From Methylobacterium sp. WL1 (GTDB lineage Bacteria > Pseudomonadota > Alphaproteobacteria > Rhizobiales > Beijerinckiaceae): DNA of 64,000 nt. The DNA lies in NCBI RefSeq assembly GCF_008000895.1, contig NZ_CP042823.1:3438001-3502000 (forward strand), in the 5' to 3' direction. Shown here piece after piece: positions 28,375 through 37,400 of the stretch. The notes under the pieces were generated by a model. That model made no database searches, was not told the DNA's origin, and saw nothing but the letters and a program-made list of their open reading frames with translations. Both the position numbers and the translations under genes were made by a program. Numbering within the stretch: position 1 is the stretch's first letter; each line of letters opens with the position of its first letter.

Positions 28375-29202
28375 TCAGGCCGCCGCGGGATGCGGCAGCC
28401 GGTCGAAGTAAGCTTGGTCGGGGGTCCGCCGGTCAAGGCTCGAATGAGGCCTGCGCTCATTGTAGAAGGCGAGGTACCGGCCGATTGAGGCGCGCGCCGT
28501 GCTGACAGTGTCGTAGGCCCGCAGGTAGATCTCCTCGTATTTGACCGACCGCCACAGCCGTTCGACGAAAACGTTGTCCCGCCACGCGCCTCGGCCGTCC
28601 ATGCTGATAGCGATCCCCGCCTCCCGCAGCACGCTGGTGAAGGCGTGGCTGGTGAACTGCGAACCCTGGTCGCTGTTGAAGATCTCCGGCTTACCGTGCC
28701 GGGCGAGCGCTTCCTCCAGAACCTCGACGCAGAAGTCAGCCTCCATGGTGATCGATAGCCGCCAGGACAGAACCCGGCGGCTGAACCAATCGATCACGGC
28801 GGCGAGGTAGACGAAGCCGCGCGCCATGGGCACGTAGGTGATATCCATGGCCCAGACCTGATTGGGCCGGTCGATCGTCAGGCCACGCAGCAGATACGGG
28901 TAGATCTTGTGCCCAGGCGTCGGTTTCGAGGTGTTTGACTTGCGGTAGAGCGCCTCGATGCGCAGGCGCTTCATCAGCGTCGCGACATGGCAACGCCCGA
29001 TCGCGATGCCCTCTTTGTTGAGGAGATCCCGCAGCATCCGGCTGCCTGCGAAGGGGAGTTCGAGATGCAGTTCGTCCATGCGTCGCATCACGGCGAGATC
29101 ATCGTCTGAGACCGGGCGCGGTAGGTAGTAGACGCTGCCCCGGCTGATCCCGAGTGCCTTGGCCTGCTGGACGACAGGTAGGTCGTGCCCACGATCGATC
29201 AT
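28375..29202 (-). CDS. IS3-family transposase OrfB (DDE integrase domain)
   Basis: 275 aa. The HTH_21 segment (GIAIGRCHVATLMKRLRIEAL) is followed by the rve core with the DDE triad: Asp in AMDITYVPMARGF, Asp in FNSDQGSQFT and Glu in VFVERLWRSVKYE. The tail YNERRPHSSLDRRTPDQAYF is diagnostic for IS3 transposases. It starts at an ATG overlapping the orfA stop (ATGA). OrfB looks intact, but normal transposition needs an OrfAB fusion by frameshifting, and orfA is damaged. Confidence 0.9.
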   Translation of the reverse strand: MIDRGHDLPVVQQAKALGISRGSVYYLPRPVSDDDLAVMRRMDELHLELPFAGSRMLRDLLNKEGIAIGRCHVATLMKRLRIEALYRKSNTSKPTPGHKIYPYLLRGLTIDRPNQVWAMDITYVPMARGFVYLAAVIDWFSRRVLSWRLSITMEADFCVEVLEEALARHGKPEIFNSDQGSQFTSHAFTSVLREAGIAISMDGRGAWRDNVFVERLWRSVKYEEIYLRAYDTVSTARASIGRYLAFYNERRPHSSLDRRTPDQAYFDRLPHPAAA

Positions 29203-29506
29203 CGCTTTGCGCTCAGAAGACCGGCCTTGCCGAGCGCGCCGGACAAAAAATCGTTGGTCAGCGTCAGTTCGCCGATCTTGGCGTGCAGCGTCTTCACGTC
29301 GATCGCTGGTGCCGCCTCCGGCCTGGCCGCGGCTCCGAACACCCCGGCAGCCCCGTCGAGAAGCTGAGCTTCCAGGTCGTAATCTGATTGGGGTGGACAT
29401 CGAACTGCTGAGCCAATTCAGCCAGGGTCTTCTCGCCTCGCAGGGCAGCCAGAGCCACCTTCGCCTTGAAGGCCGGGAGGTGATTCCGGCGCTGTCGCTT
29501 GCTCAT
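29199..29506 (-). pseudogene. IS3-family orfA with internal frameshift
   Basis: The first part, MSKRQRRNHLPAFKAKVALA then ALRGEKTLAELAQQFDVHPN and QITTWK, is the HTH_8 transposase domain. At about 29365-29370 one base is missing compared with the usual TWKAQLLDGA; after shifting the frame it continues QLLDGAAGVFG, then IDVKTLHAKIGELTLTNDFL and a normal OrfA end overlapping orfB. With the break, only a truncated OrfA is made. AGGAG precedes the ATG. Confidence 0.75.
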
Positions 29507-29592
29507 CATTGCTCCTGATCCGCAGCCATCCTGGCCGCCGTCAGGCAGAAACTCCACTCAGCCCCACTGTGCAGATTTCCCGAGCCACCTCT

Positions 29593-30472
29593 CCTTTGCA
29601 AGCTCGTCTTTGGTCAGCGGCAGGCGCTTCTCACGGTCTGGCGTGGGATCAGCGATGGTGTGGCGGTCGAATGGGTTCCGCCTCTGGATGTCAAACTCCT
29701 GGAGGGATTTCTCGATGATCGCCCTGGATAGCTTGAAGGCCTTCCTAATGCTGCCGGGGGAATGACCCTTGGCCCTCAGGTGGCGCTCATAAATCCGCAC
29801 GTCGTCTCTGGTCAGGGATGTGACAGTGTGGTCCGCTCCTACGGCCTCTTTGAGGTAAGCGATGACACGGACCTTCTCGGCCACCCACTTGCGCTTCACC
29901 ATTACGCCCATACCCGAGGTCTCGCCCTCCTTGAGCCGGAGGTAGACCGTCACGGCCTCATCTAGTGTCGGATCAGGCTTCTTGAGGACACCAAGGAGCG
30001 CGCGGGCTTCGGGGCTCCTCTCAAGCTCCTGGTCTCGGGTGTCAGGATTGTGGGGATCAATGCCAAGCTTCTCAGAGACGATGGTCTCACGAAACTGAGC
30101 CTCAGCCTAATCCATACCCTTGCGGTGCGGCCTGTAAGGCAGCCCATGGGTCTCAAGGAACCCAAGGCCCCGATACCAATCATCCACAGCAGAGTGGTTC
30201 TGAGTGACCACGGACGCGACCGTGAGCGCCGATTGCCCCCTCCCCTGCTCCTGGGTGTCCCGAGGCGGCTTATCGCTCTCCAGGAGCTTCCAGGCCTTCA
30301 GGTGGGCCTCAGCATCCGCATGGACCTTGAGGCTCCGAAGCTCGGCTTCCTGCTCATCCTTGGTCCCGAGGCTAACGACAATTTCTCGCTTCCCTGCGCG
30401 ACTCCTCAGAGGCTCAGGGATGACCCGGCGGTACTTCCACACGCCATGTCGGGACTGAATGAGGTAGGGCAT
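29593..30472 (-). pseudogene. Tyrosine recombinase/integrase, nonsense-mutated and 3'-truncated
   Basis: The N-terminal part MPYLIQSRHGVWKYRRVIPE and PLRSRAGKREIVVSLGTKDE is typical of phage-type integrases with a leading arm-binding domain. An in-frame TAG at 30107-30109 interrupts it (RKGMD-stop-AEAQFRETIV), after which the same frame continues through VTVYLRLKEGE to a SAM-like core domain (VTSLTRDDVRIYERHLRAKG). The frame ends where the IS3 copy begins, so the catalytic R-H-R-Y domain is missing. Start is ATG at 30472, or GTG at 30493. It once mediated insertion at the adjacent tRNA-Glu. Confidence 0.85.
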
Positions 30473-30583
30473 GCGACGGAACAGAAGGCTCACTTGATGC
30501 CCCCGTTTGTATCCCCAATTTAGGGCACCACGGAGGCTAAGTGACTGTTCCTACTGCGCTTACAGTGGCTTAGAGAAGACCAC

Positions 30584-30625
30584 TGGCGCTCCCAAGGGGA
30601 ATCGAACCCCTGTTTTCGCCGTGAG
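30584..30625. repeat. attR-like site within tRNA-Glu
   Basis: The 42-base twin of the left repeat. It forms the 3' part of the functional tRNA gene, so recombination kept the tRNA intact, as expected for an element targeting a tRNA 3' end. Confidence 0.85.
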
Positions 30626-30659
30626 AGGGCGACGTCCTAGACCGCTAGACGATGGGAGC
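30584..30659 (-). tRNA. tRNA-Glu (anticodon CTC)
   Basis: 76 nt including an encoded CCA. Acceptor GCTCCCA pairs TGGGAGC, the anticodon stem TCGCC/GGCGA closes the loop CTCTCAC with anticodon CTC, and the T-arm is CAGGGG-TTCGATT-CCCCTT. Discriminator is G. It decodes GAG. Its 3' half is the integration target of the degenerate element to the left. Confidence 0.95.
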
Positions 30660-30765
30660 TTTCCGGCGGCGCGCAGGTGCTATAGCCACGCCCCGCCGGG
30701 GGAGCAAGGGCCTTCTCTCGAGATTCCGCACGGTTCGGTGCGGTGGAGCGCAGATTGAGGTCGTG

Positions 30766-31746
30766 GTGAACGCAAACGACGAAGAGCGGGTCGGGACCGT
30801 GGCCGAGGGGGGGATCCGGCTCGACCGGGCGCTGGTGGCGCTGTTTCCGGATCTGTCGCGGGCGCGGCTCCAGGATCTCGTGCGCACGGGCTGCGTGCGC
30901 CGGGATGGCACGCAGGTGCGCGACCCATCTGCGAAGGTCGCCGTCGGAGCACAGATCAGCCTGGACGTGCCACCGGCCGCGGATGCCCAACCCGCGGCCG
31001 AGGCCGTGAACCTGGTGATCGCCTACGAGGACGACGACCTCGTCGTGATCGACAAGCCGGCCGGGCTGGTGGTGCATCCGGCGCCGGGTCACGAGAGCGG
31101 AACCCTGGTCAACGCGTTGCTCGGCCATTGCGGCGCGAGCCTGTCGGGGATCGGCGGCGTGCGCCGGCCCGGCATCGTCCATCGCCTCGACAAGGACACG
31201 AGCGGCCTGATCGTGGTCGCGAAAAACGATGCAGCCCATCAGGGACTGACGGCGCAGTTCGCGGACCATGGCCGGACGGGGCCGTTGGAGCGGGCCTACG
31301 CGGCTTTGGTCTGGGGCGTGCCGCATCCGCGAGCGGGAACGATCCAGGCGAGCCTGGCCCGGTCGCGCCACAACCGCGAGAAGATCGCCGTGGTCTCCGA
31401 GGAGGCCGGGCGGCACGCCGTCACGCATTACGCGGTCGCCGAGACCTACCCGGAGGTCGCCCTCGTGCGCTGCCGCCTCGAGACGGGCCGAACGCACCAG
31501 ATCCGCGTCCACCTCGCCCATCGCGGCCACCCGCTTCTGGGCGATCCGGTCTATGGCGGCGCGTTCCGCACCAAGGCGGCCCGGCTGTCGCCGGATGCAC
31601 GCGACGCGCTCGCCACGCTGGGACGTCAGGCGCTGCACGCGGAACTGCTGGGCTTCAGGCATCCGCGCACCGGCGAGACCCTCAGGTTCGAAAGCCCGAT
31701 CCCGCCCGATATCGCCGCGCTGGTGAACGCCCTGGCGAAAGCTTGA
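30766..31746 (+). CDS. RluA-family 23S rRNA pseudouridine synthase (RluD-like)
   Basis: 326 aa. An N-terminal S4 domain (GIRLDRALVALFPDLSRARL) precedes the catalytic domain with HRLDKDTSGLIVVAK, whose Asp is the nucleophile, and the late motifs GRTHQIRVHLAHRGHPLLGD and LHAELLGFRHP. Length and the S4 domain fit RluD/RluC enzymes, which modify helix 69 or other sites of 23S rRNA. Start is a GTG with GAGG at five bases; a GTG one codon earlier is possible. The open frame extends upstream over the tRNA-Glu gene and was cut back for that reason. It lies 260 bases before rpoH. Confidence 0.88.
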   Translation: MNANDEERVGTVAEGGIRLDRALVALFPDLSRARLQDLVRTGCVRRDGTQVRDPSAKVAVGAQISLDVPPAADAQPAAEAVNLVIAYEDDDLVVIDKPAGLVVHPAPGHESGTLVNALLGHCGASLSGIGGVRRPGIVHRLDKDTSGLIVVAKNDAAHQGLTAQFADHGRTGPLERAYAALVWGVPHPRAGTIQASLARSRHNREKIAVVSEEAGRHAVTHYAVAETYPEVALVRCRLETGRTHQIRVHLAHRGHPLLGDPVYGGAFRTKAARLSPDARDALATLGRQALHAELLGFRHPRTGETLRFESPIPPDIAALVNALAKA

Positions 31747-32005
31747 CGGCTTAGAATCGGGGATGAAACCGTAGCCGCGCGGCGTGCGAAAGGTCACGGC
31801 GAGCCGCGTCAGATCGTGACATGGTACGACCAATCGGCCGGTCGCGCGTTGATGGCAATATGGGGGTGCCCAACCGCGACCGGCCCGTCCGACGTACCCG
31901 TATGACATGGGTGGTCGGGAGGGTCGGCTCAAGAGCGGCCCGAGTGGACGGCACTGTTGCCCGTCGCGTCCGCCCGTCAGGGGGACAAGAGTCCAGGAGA
32001 ATGCC

Positions 32006-32899
32006 ATGGCCGGTACGCTGCCCGTGCTCGCCAATGAAGGTGGCCTCTCGCGCTACCTCGACGAGATCCGCAAGTTCCCTATGCTGGAGCCGACGGAAGA
32101 ATTTACGCTGGCCAAGAGTTGGCGGGATGCCGGCGACCGTGAGGCCGCACATCGGCTGGTAACCTCGCACCTGCGTCTCGTGGCCAAGATCGCCATGGGC
32201 TATCGCGGCTATGGCCTGCCGATTGGCGAGGTCGTGTCCGAGGGCAATGTCGGCCTCATGCAGGCGGTCAAGCGCTTCGATCCCGACAAGGGTTTCCGGC
32301 TTGCGACCTACGCCATGTGGTGGATCAAGGCGGCGATCCAGGAATACATCCTGCGCTCCTGGTCGCTCGTGAAGATGGGGACCACCGCCAACCAGAAGAA
32401 GCTGTTCTTCAACCTCCGCAAGGCGAAGGGGAAGATCTCGGCGCTGGACGAGGGCGACCTGCGGCCGGATCAGGTCAAGCAGATCGCGACTCGCCTGGGC
32501 GTGCCCGAGCAGGACGTGATCGACATGAACCGGCGCCTGTCCGGTGACACGTCGCTCAACGCTCCCCTGCGCGAGGAAGGCGAAGGTGAGTGGCAGGACT
32601 GGCTGGTCGACAACGCCCCGAGCCAGGAGACGGTGCTGGCCCGTGAACAGGAGGGGCAGAACCGCCTATCGGCCCTGCGCGACGCCCTCGGCGTGCTGAA
32701 CCCGCGGGAGCGGCGGATCTTCGAGGCCCGGCGCCTCGCGGACGATCCGATCACGCTGGAAGACCTATCCGGCGAGTTCGGCGTCTCACGTGAGCGTGTG
32801 CGCCAGATCGAGGTTCGGGCGTTCGAGAAGGTGCAGGAGGCGGTGAAGCGCAACATCGCCAACCGCGAATTGCCGCGCACCGGCATCGAGGCTCACTGA
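32006..32899 (+). CDS. rpoH: RNA polymerase heat-shock sigma factor (sigma-32)
   Basis: 297 aa. Region 2 contains LRLVAKIAMGYRGYGLPIGE, VSEGNVGLMQAVKRFDPDKG and YAMWWIKAAIQEYILRSWSL. The RpoH box QKKLFFNLRKAKGKI distinguishes it from housekeeping sigma-70. Region 4 is LEDLSGEFGVSRERVRQIEV. It directs RNA polymerase to heat-shock promoters. The ATG has AGGAG at seven bases. Alphaproteobacteria often have several rpoH genes, so this may be one paralogue. Its mRNA 5' region (about 260 bases) could hold regulatory structure, but none was folded by eye. Confidence 0.95.
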   Translation: MAGTLPVLANEGGLSRYLDEIRKFPMLEPTEEFTLAKSWRDAGDREAAHRLVTSHLRLVAKIAMGYRGYGLPIGEVVSEGNVGLMQAVKRFDPDKGFRLATYAMWWIKAAIQEYILRSWSLVKMGTTANQKKLFFNLRKAKGKISALDEGDLRPDQVKQIATRLGVPEQDVIDMNRRLSGDTSLNAPLREEGEGEWQDWLVDNAPSQETVLAREQEGQNRLSALRDALGVLNPRERRIFEARRLADDPITLEDLSGEFGVSRERVRQIEVRAFEKVQEAVKRNIANRELPRTGIEAH

Positions 32900-32936
32900 C
32901 CGTGCAATCCGGCGCGCCGGAGCGCGCCGGCCACGA

Positions 32937-34353
32937 TTACTGCCAAGCGTCGAAAGCGCTCTGCAACACCTGGGCGCCGGCGCTGCCCTTCTCGAAGGTT
33001 AGCACCGCGCGCTTGCCCGAGGTGTAGCGGACGGCCAGATCGAACCAGTTGCGGTGGAGCAGCAGGTCCGTGTTGCGATCGACGTCGTTCTGTAGCGACG
33101 ACAGACCGATGAGGAACAGGTTGTCTCGGACCCGCACCGGCAGGCCGGAGACCGGCGAGCCGCGCCCGTTCTCGTCGTCCTTGGACTGGAGCAGGCCGAC
33201 ATCCTGCACCGTCCGCCCCGTCCCACTCTGCTGGGTGAAGGCGAGGCTCACCGTATGTGAGGCCGGCAGCGTCGCGTCGAGATTGCGCTGGATCGTCATC
33301 ACCAGCGTCAGCCCGGCATCCGGGATCGTCACGGTCGCGACCACGGCGTTCTGGAGCGGCTGACCCTGCTCGCCATTCACCGTGTCGAGCCGCCAAGTTA
33401 CCCGGCCGGTCGTCCGCGTCGGCTGCGCATTGTCGGTGCCCGTCCCCTCCTCGATCAGTTCCGCACGCTGGGCGACGGCAAGGTTTGACTGGGCCGGCGC
33501 CGGCGCGACGCGAGGCGGCGTGCCGTTCTCCGCACGTGGGGGCGTCCGCGGTGCGGGTGCGGACTCGCCGCCGACCCGGTCGCCGAACTTCGTTTCGCTG
33601 TCCGTCTGCTGCGAATCTGCGGTCTCGGTCGAGCTGGACGGCAGATTCTGGGGCCGGTCGCGAAGCAGGAACGCCGCCACCGCGATCAATCCGATCACGA
33701 TCGCCAGGACGCTTCCCACGAAGGCGTTGCGCAGGATGCGCGAGCGCCCCGACCGCGGCGGGACGACCTCGATCCGTGGACGCTGGCGACCGTTGCCGCC
33801 GTCGCCTGATGCCGCCGCGGGATCCGCGTCATCCCCGGTGTCGGGGGCCAGATCGGCCTCGGGCTGCGGCTCCTCAAAGGTCGCAGCGGCCGGCGACGGC
33901 CCCGGCCGCCGTGAGGAAATCGCGATCGGCGCGTCGCGTAGTTCCGGCTCCTGCGCAGCCGCTGGGGCGAAGGGCGGCGGCGCGGCGGTAGAACCGGCTC
34001 CGGCGCCTGGACCGGGATGGGCTCGGGGACGGGGTTGGCGGCGAAGGAATGGGCGGCGCCGGCTCTGGGATCTCCGCGGGCGGGGCCGGCCGGGGGCTTG
34101 TCTCCAGCGGGGCGACCGCGGCGTCGTTGGCCGGCGCCGGAAGCCCCCCGTGATCGACTTCGAGCCGTTCGATCGCAGTGTCGAGCGCCCGGCGTTCGAG
34201 ATCGATATCCGCTTCCGAGAGCGGGGGATCCAGCGAGCGGAGCTGACTGATGAGGGCGTTGCGGGCGCGGTCGTAGACCGCCTTGCGCAGGGCGGGTGAT
34301 CGGTCGGGCAGCGCATCGAGCGCGCGTGCCAGAAGCGGGTAATAATCGGCCAT
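32937..34353 (-). pseudogene. Membrane-anchored hypothetical protein with a frame disruption
   Basis: The N-terminal part from ATG 34353 reads MADYYPLLARALDALPDRSP, then LRKAVYDRARNALISQLRSL and DPPLSEADIDLERRALDTAI, a helical module familiar from Hyphomicrobiales hypothetical proteins. A Pro-rich linker follows. The downstream part is in another frame: an acidic linker, one membrane helix (AFVGSVLAIVIGLIAVAAFL), a disordered stretch and a C-terminal domain (GRVTWRLDTVNGEQGQ to YTSGKRAVLTFEKG). The frames meet within the Pro-rich GC-rich linker (about 33985-34060), so either one base was lost there or the sequence has an error. The function is unknown. The gene converges with rpoH. Confidence 0.6.
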
Positions 34354-34634
34354 GTTGCCCAGGTCCGCGCCTTCGGCCGTCGCCCGGCAGGACCGGTCGA
34401 TGGCCGAGGACCGACGTTCGTTCCCGAACCGACGATCGGGATCGGCCGCCGGCCGGTGATGTCTGCCCGCCGCGCGGATCGGCACCCGCGAGTCGGTTCC
34501 TCCGATATCGTATCGGGCGGTCGATCCATGAGACCGACGCCCGCCATAGGCTGGTTCTAGATCAAGCGGACGCGGGCTGGATACATGCCGAACAGCAGAA
34601 AAGGTGCGTCATCAACGGGATAGGGCTTCAGGCC

Positions 34635-35927
34635 TCAATCCTCGAAGGGATTCTGCATCAGAATGGTATCGTCACGCTCGGGCGACGTCGACAGCAGCGC
34701 CACCGGCGCCCCGATCAGCTCTTCGATCCGGCGGACATACTTGATGGCCTGCGCCGGCAGATCTGCCCAGGATCTCGCGCCCGCAGTCGTCTCCGACCAG
34801 CCCGGAATGGTCTCGTAGACCGGCTCGACCCGGGCCTGCGCGGCTTGGCTCGCCGGCAGGTGGTCGATCGTCTGCCCGTCGAGCTTGTAGCTGGTGCAGA
34901 CGCGGATCTCGTCGAACCCGTCGAGGATATCGAGCTTGGTGAGCGCGATGCCATGGATGCCGGAGGTCCGAACCGTCTGGCGCACCAGGACCGCGTCGAA
35001 CCAGCCGCAGCGGCGCTTGCGGCCCGTATTGACGCCGAACTCGCGGCCACGGGCACCGATGGTCTCGCCGATCTCGTCATGCAGCTCGGTGGGAAACGGC
35101 CCCTCGCCGACCCGGGTCGTGTAGGCCTTGGCGATGCCGAGCACGTAGCCGATCGCGCCCGGGCCGAGGCCGGACCCCGTCGCCGCCTGAGCGGCCACGA
35201 TGTTCGAGGAGGTGACGAAGGGGTAGGTGCCGTGATCGACGTCGAGCAGCGCGCCCTGCGCGCCCTCGAACAGGATGCGCTTGCCGGCCCGACGCTGGTC
35301 GTCGAGGAGCGACCAGACGGTGTCTGCGAAGGGCAGGATTTTGGGCGCGATCGCGGTGAGTTCGGCGAGCAGCGCTTCGGCGTTCACCTCCTCGATGCCG
35401 AGGCCGCGCCGAAGCGCGTTGTGGTGGGTCAGAACCCGCTCGATCTTGGCCGGCAGCGCATCGATATCGGCCAGATCGACCACCCGGATCGCGCGGCGGC
35501 CGACCTTGTCCTCGTAAGCGGGCCCGATGCCGCGCTTCGTGGTTCCGATCTTCAGGCCGGCGTTGGCAGTCTCACGGAAATGATCAAGTTCGCGGTGGAG
35601 CGGCAGGATCAGCGTGGCGTTGTCGGCAATCCGCAGCGAAGCAGGCGAAACCTCGACGCCCTGCGCCTTGATGCGCTCGATTTCGTCCACGAGGTGCCAG
35701 GGATCGACCACGACCCCGTTGCCGATCACCGAGAGCTTGCCGCCGCGCACGACCCCGGATGGCAGGAGCGCCAGCTTGTACGTCACCCCGTCGATGACGA
35801 GCGTGTGGCCGGCGTTGTGGCCGCCCTGGAACCGGACGACGATGTCGGCTTGCTCGGAGAGCCAGTCGACGATCTTGCCCTTGCCCTCGTCACCCCACTG
35901 GGCGCCTACAACGACGACGTTGGCCAT
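34635..35927 (-). CDS. purA: Adenylosuccinate synthetase
   Basis: 430 aa, the normal length. The GTP-binding N-terminus [20 protein letters not shown] carries the P-loop GDEGKGK with catalytic Asp14-type and Lys residues. GRGPAYEDK is the purA signature [36 protein letters not shown] the IMP site and [14 protein letters not shown] the late nucleotide region. It makes adenylosuccinate from IMP and Asp with GTP, the first AMP-specific step. Start chosen at the conserved ATG; the frame extends 15 codons upstream without support. purB lies 1.5 kb away on the same strand. Confidence 0.97.
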   Translation of the reverse strand: MANVVVVGAQWGDEGKGKIVDWLSEQADIVVRFQGGHNAGHTLVIDGVTYKLALLPSGVVRGGKLSVIGNGVVVDPWHLVDEIERIKAQGVEVSPASLRIADNATLILPLHRELDHFRETANAGLKIGTTKRGIGPAYEDKVGRRAIRVVDLADIDALPAKIERVLTHHNALRRGLGIEEVNAEALLAELTAIAPKILPFADTVWSLLDDQRRAGKRILFEGAQGALLDVDHGTYPFVTSSNIVAAQAATGSGLGPGAIGYVLGIAKAYTTRVGEGPFPTELHDEIGETIGARGREFGVNTGRKRRCGWFDAVLVRQTVRTSGIHGIALTKLDILDGFDEIRVCTSYKLDGQTIDHLPASQAAQARVEPVYETIPGWSETTAGARSWADLPAQAIKYVRRIEELIGAPVALLSTSPERDDTILMQNPFED

Positions 35928-36070
35928 GCCTGCCTGCTTACCCGCGACGGAAACCGGGACGGAGCAGCCCACGGGTGCGGGCTGCGTACGTCGTGAGCCG
36001 TTTCCGCGATCCGCGCGGCGAAATCAAGCAAGGCTGCCACATGGCAGCCCGCACGCTCCGCGGAACGCGC

Positions 36071-36403
36071 TTATTTCGCCTCGGTGCCGGAGTTCCGGCC
36101 GGGGAGTTCCTGCGGCTTGATCACCGGCATCGAACCGGTCTCGTCCGGCTTCACCACGGTGCCGGTGGTGCCGGACTCCGGCGGCTTGATCACACCGTCG
36201 TTCTTCTGGAGCTTGTCGCTGAGCGACTGATCCTTGGGTGGCGCGTCGGCGCTGGGGCGGACGCGATCCGGTGGCGTCTGGGTCGATGGCGGCAGGGCCG
36301 GATCGGTATCGCGCCCTTTCAGCGGCGCATCCGGGTTCTGGGCATAGGCGGGAACAGCAAACAGGGCCGCCGCAAAAGCGGCGAGCAGGATTTTCCGCGA
36401 CAA
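36071..36403 (-). CDS. Small secreted protein with repeated V-I-K-P motifs
   Basis: 110 aa from a TTG start preceded by GAGGAG at seven bases; no ATG fits a signal peptide. The N-terminus SRKILLAAFAAALFAVPAYA is a Sec signal with cleavage at AYA-Q. The mature part is disordered and Pro/Asp-rich and has three degenerate repeats (VIKPPESG, VVKPDETG, VIKPQELP). Periplasmic or secreted location is likely. No family is recognised. A longer frame of 30 residues upstream lacks support. Confidence 0.65.
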   Translation of the reverse strand: MSRKILLAAFAAALFAVPAYAQNPDAPLKGRDTDPALPPSTQTPPDRVRPSADAPPKDQSLSDKLQKNDGVIKPPESGTTGTVVKPDETGSMPVIKPQELPGRNSGTEAK

Positions 36404-36489
36404 GGTTGGTCTCCTCTCTTGGAACACGAGTTCCGAGAGCAACAGACTTGTGTCGGATCCGTTCCTGGTTGCTGCGTGGCCCGGGCCAC

Positions 36490-37347
36490 TCAACCCTGAC
36501 GCGCGGCTTCGATATAAAGTTCGCGCAGGCGCTGGGTCAGCGGACCGGGGCCGCTCTCGCCGATCGACCGGCCGTCGATCTCGACCACCGGCATCACGAA
36601 GGCTGAGGCGCTGGTGTAGAACGCCTCCTGGGCGTCGTAGGCCTCGGCGACCGAGAACAACCGCTCCTCGACCTTGAGGTCAGCCTCCCCGGCGAGCTTC
36701 AACACGCAGGCCCGGGTGATGCCCGGCAGCAGCGCCGTCGAGAGCGGCCGCGTGACGAGCACGCGCTCGCGGCTCACGATGAACGCTGTGGACGACGAGC
36801 CTTCGGTCACGGCGCCATCCTCGACCATCCAGGCCTCGGCGACACCGGCCTCGGCGGCCTGCTGCTTGGCGAGAACCTGCGCCAGCAGGGCGACCGACTT
36901 GATGTCCCGCCGCTTCCAACGCAGGTCCTCGACGGTGATGACCCGGGCGCCGGTCTCGGCGAGCGGGTTGGCCAGGACGGTCTTGGCCTGCGTGAACATC
37001 ATCACGGTCGGCTCTGTCCCGGCCTTCGGGAAGGCGAAGTCGCGCTCGGCGACACCGCGGGTGACCTGCATGTAGACGAGCCCCTCGCGGACGCCGTTGC
37101 GCGCGACGAGCTCGGTCTGCAGCTTCTCCCATCCGGCCGCGTCGTGCGGGTTGCGGATGCCGATCTCGCCGAGCGAGCGATCCAGGCGGGCGAGATGCGC
37201 GGCGTTGTCGACGAGCTTGCCGTCGATAATCGCCGAGACCTCGTAGATTCCGTCCGCGAACAGGAAGCCACGGTCCATGATCGGTACGCGCGCCTCCTCG
37301 AAAGGAAGGAATACGCCGTTGAGGTAGACGATGCGGGGAGCGGTCAC
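36490..37347 (-). CDS. D-amino-acid transaminase (class IV, D-alanine aminotransferase)
   Basis: 285 aa. Fold-type IV PLP enzyme: VPIMDRGFLFADGIYEVSAI is the family N-terminus, Lys150 in WKRRDIKSVALL binds PLP, and GAVTEGSSSTAFIV gives the phosphate-site Glu and Ser/Thr residues. LPGITRACVLKLA and EAFYTSASAFVMPVVEIDG complete the signature. D-amino-acid versions carry RWKRRDIKS, as here; branched-chain enzymes differ. It makes D-Ala/D-Glu for peptidoglycan from D-amino acids. Start is GTG with AGGAAGG at six bases. It lies between a secreted protein gene and purB. Confidence 0.9.
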   Translation of the reverse strand: MTAPRIVYLNGVFLPFEEARVPIMDRGFLFADGIYEVSAIIDGKLVDNAAHLARLDRSLGEIGIRNPHDAAGWEKLQTELVARNGVREGLVYMQVTRGVAERDFAFPKAGTEPTVMMFTQAKTVLANPLAETGARVITVEDLRWKRRDIKSVALLAQVLAKQQAAEAGVAEAWMVEDGAVTEGSSSTAFIVSRERVLVTRPLSTALLPGITRACVLKLAGEADLKVEERLFSVAEAYDAQEAFYTSASAFVMPVVEIDGRSIGESGPGPLTQRLRELYIEAARQG

Positions 37348-37400
37348 GGATTGCCTTCCTGTGTTCGTCACGGGCCCAAGCAGGATTCGTGCAGCGGTTT

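Larger units (their letters stand above)
28313..29592 (-). mobile_element. IS3-family insertion sequence
   Basis: About 1.28 kb with imperfect terminal inverted repeats: AGAGGTGGCT at 28313-28322 against its complement at 29583-29592, with further similarity inward (AGTGGATCTTCTGCC at 28356 versus AGTGGAGTTTCTGCC read from 29558). It carries orfA and orfB in the IS3 arrangement. No clear target duplication was found, and the integrase does not resume on the left side, which suggests a deletion next to the insertion. Confidence 0.78.
28010..30625. mobile_element. Degenerate integrative element inserted at tRNA-Glu
   Basis: A stretch of about 2.6 kb lies between an intact tRNA-Glu gene and a second copy of that gene's last 42 bases. 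A tyrosine integrase gene adjoins the tRNA and points away from it, as in genomic islands that recombine into tRNA 3' ends. The integrase is broken twice (nonsense codon, 3' loss) and an IS3-family element sits in it. No other cargo gene is visible, so the element has been reduced to a scar. Confidence 0.8.

Noticed and set aside
30652..30765. Long N-terminal extension of the pseudouridine synthase
   Set aside because: It would begin inside the tRNA-Glu gene; a GTG with GAGG at five bases gives the normal family start.
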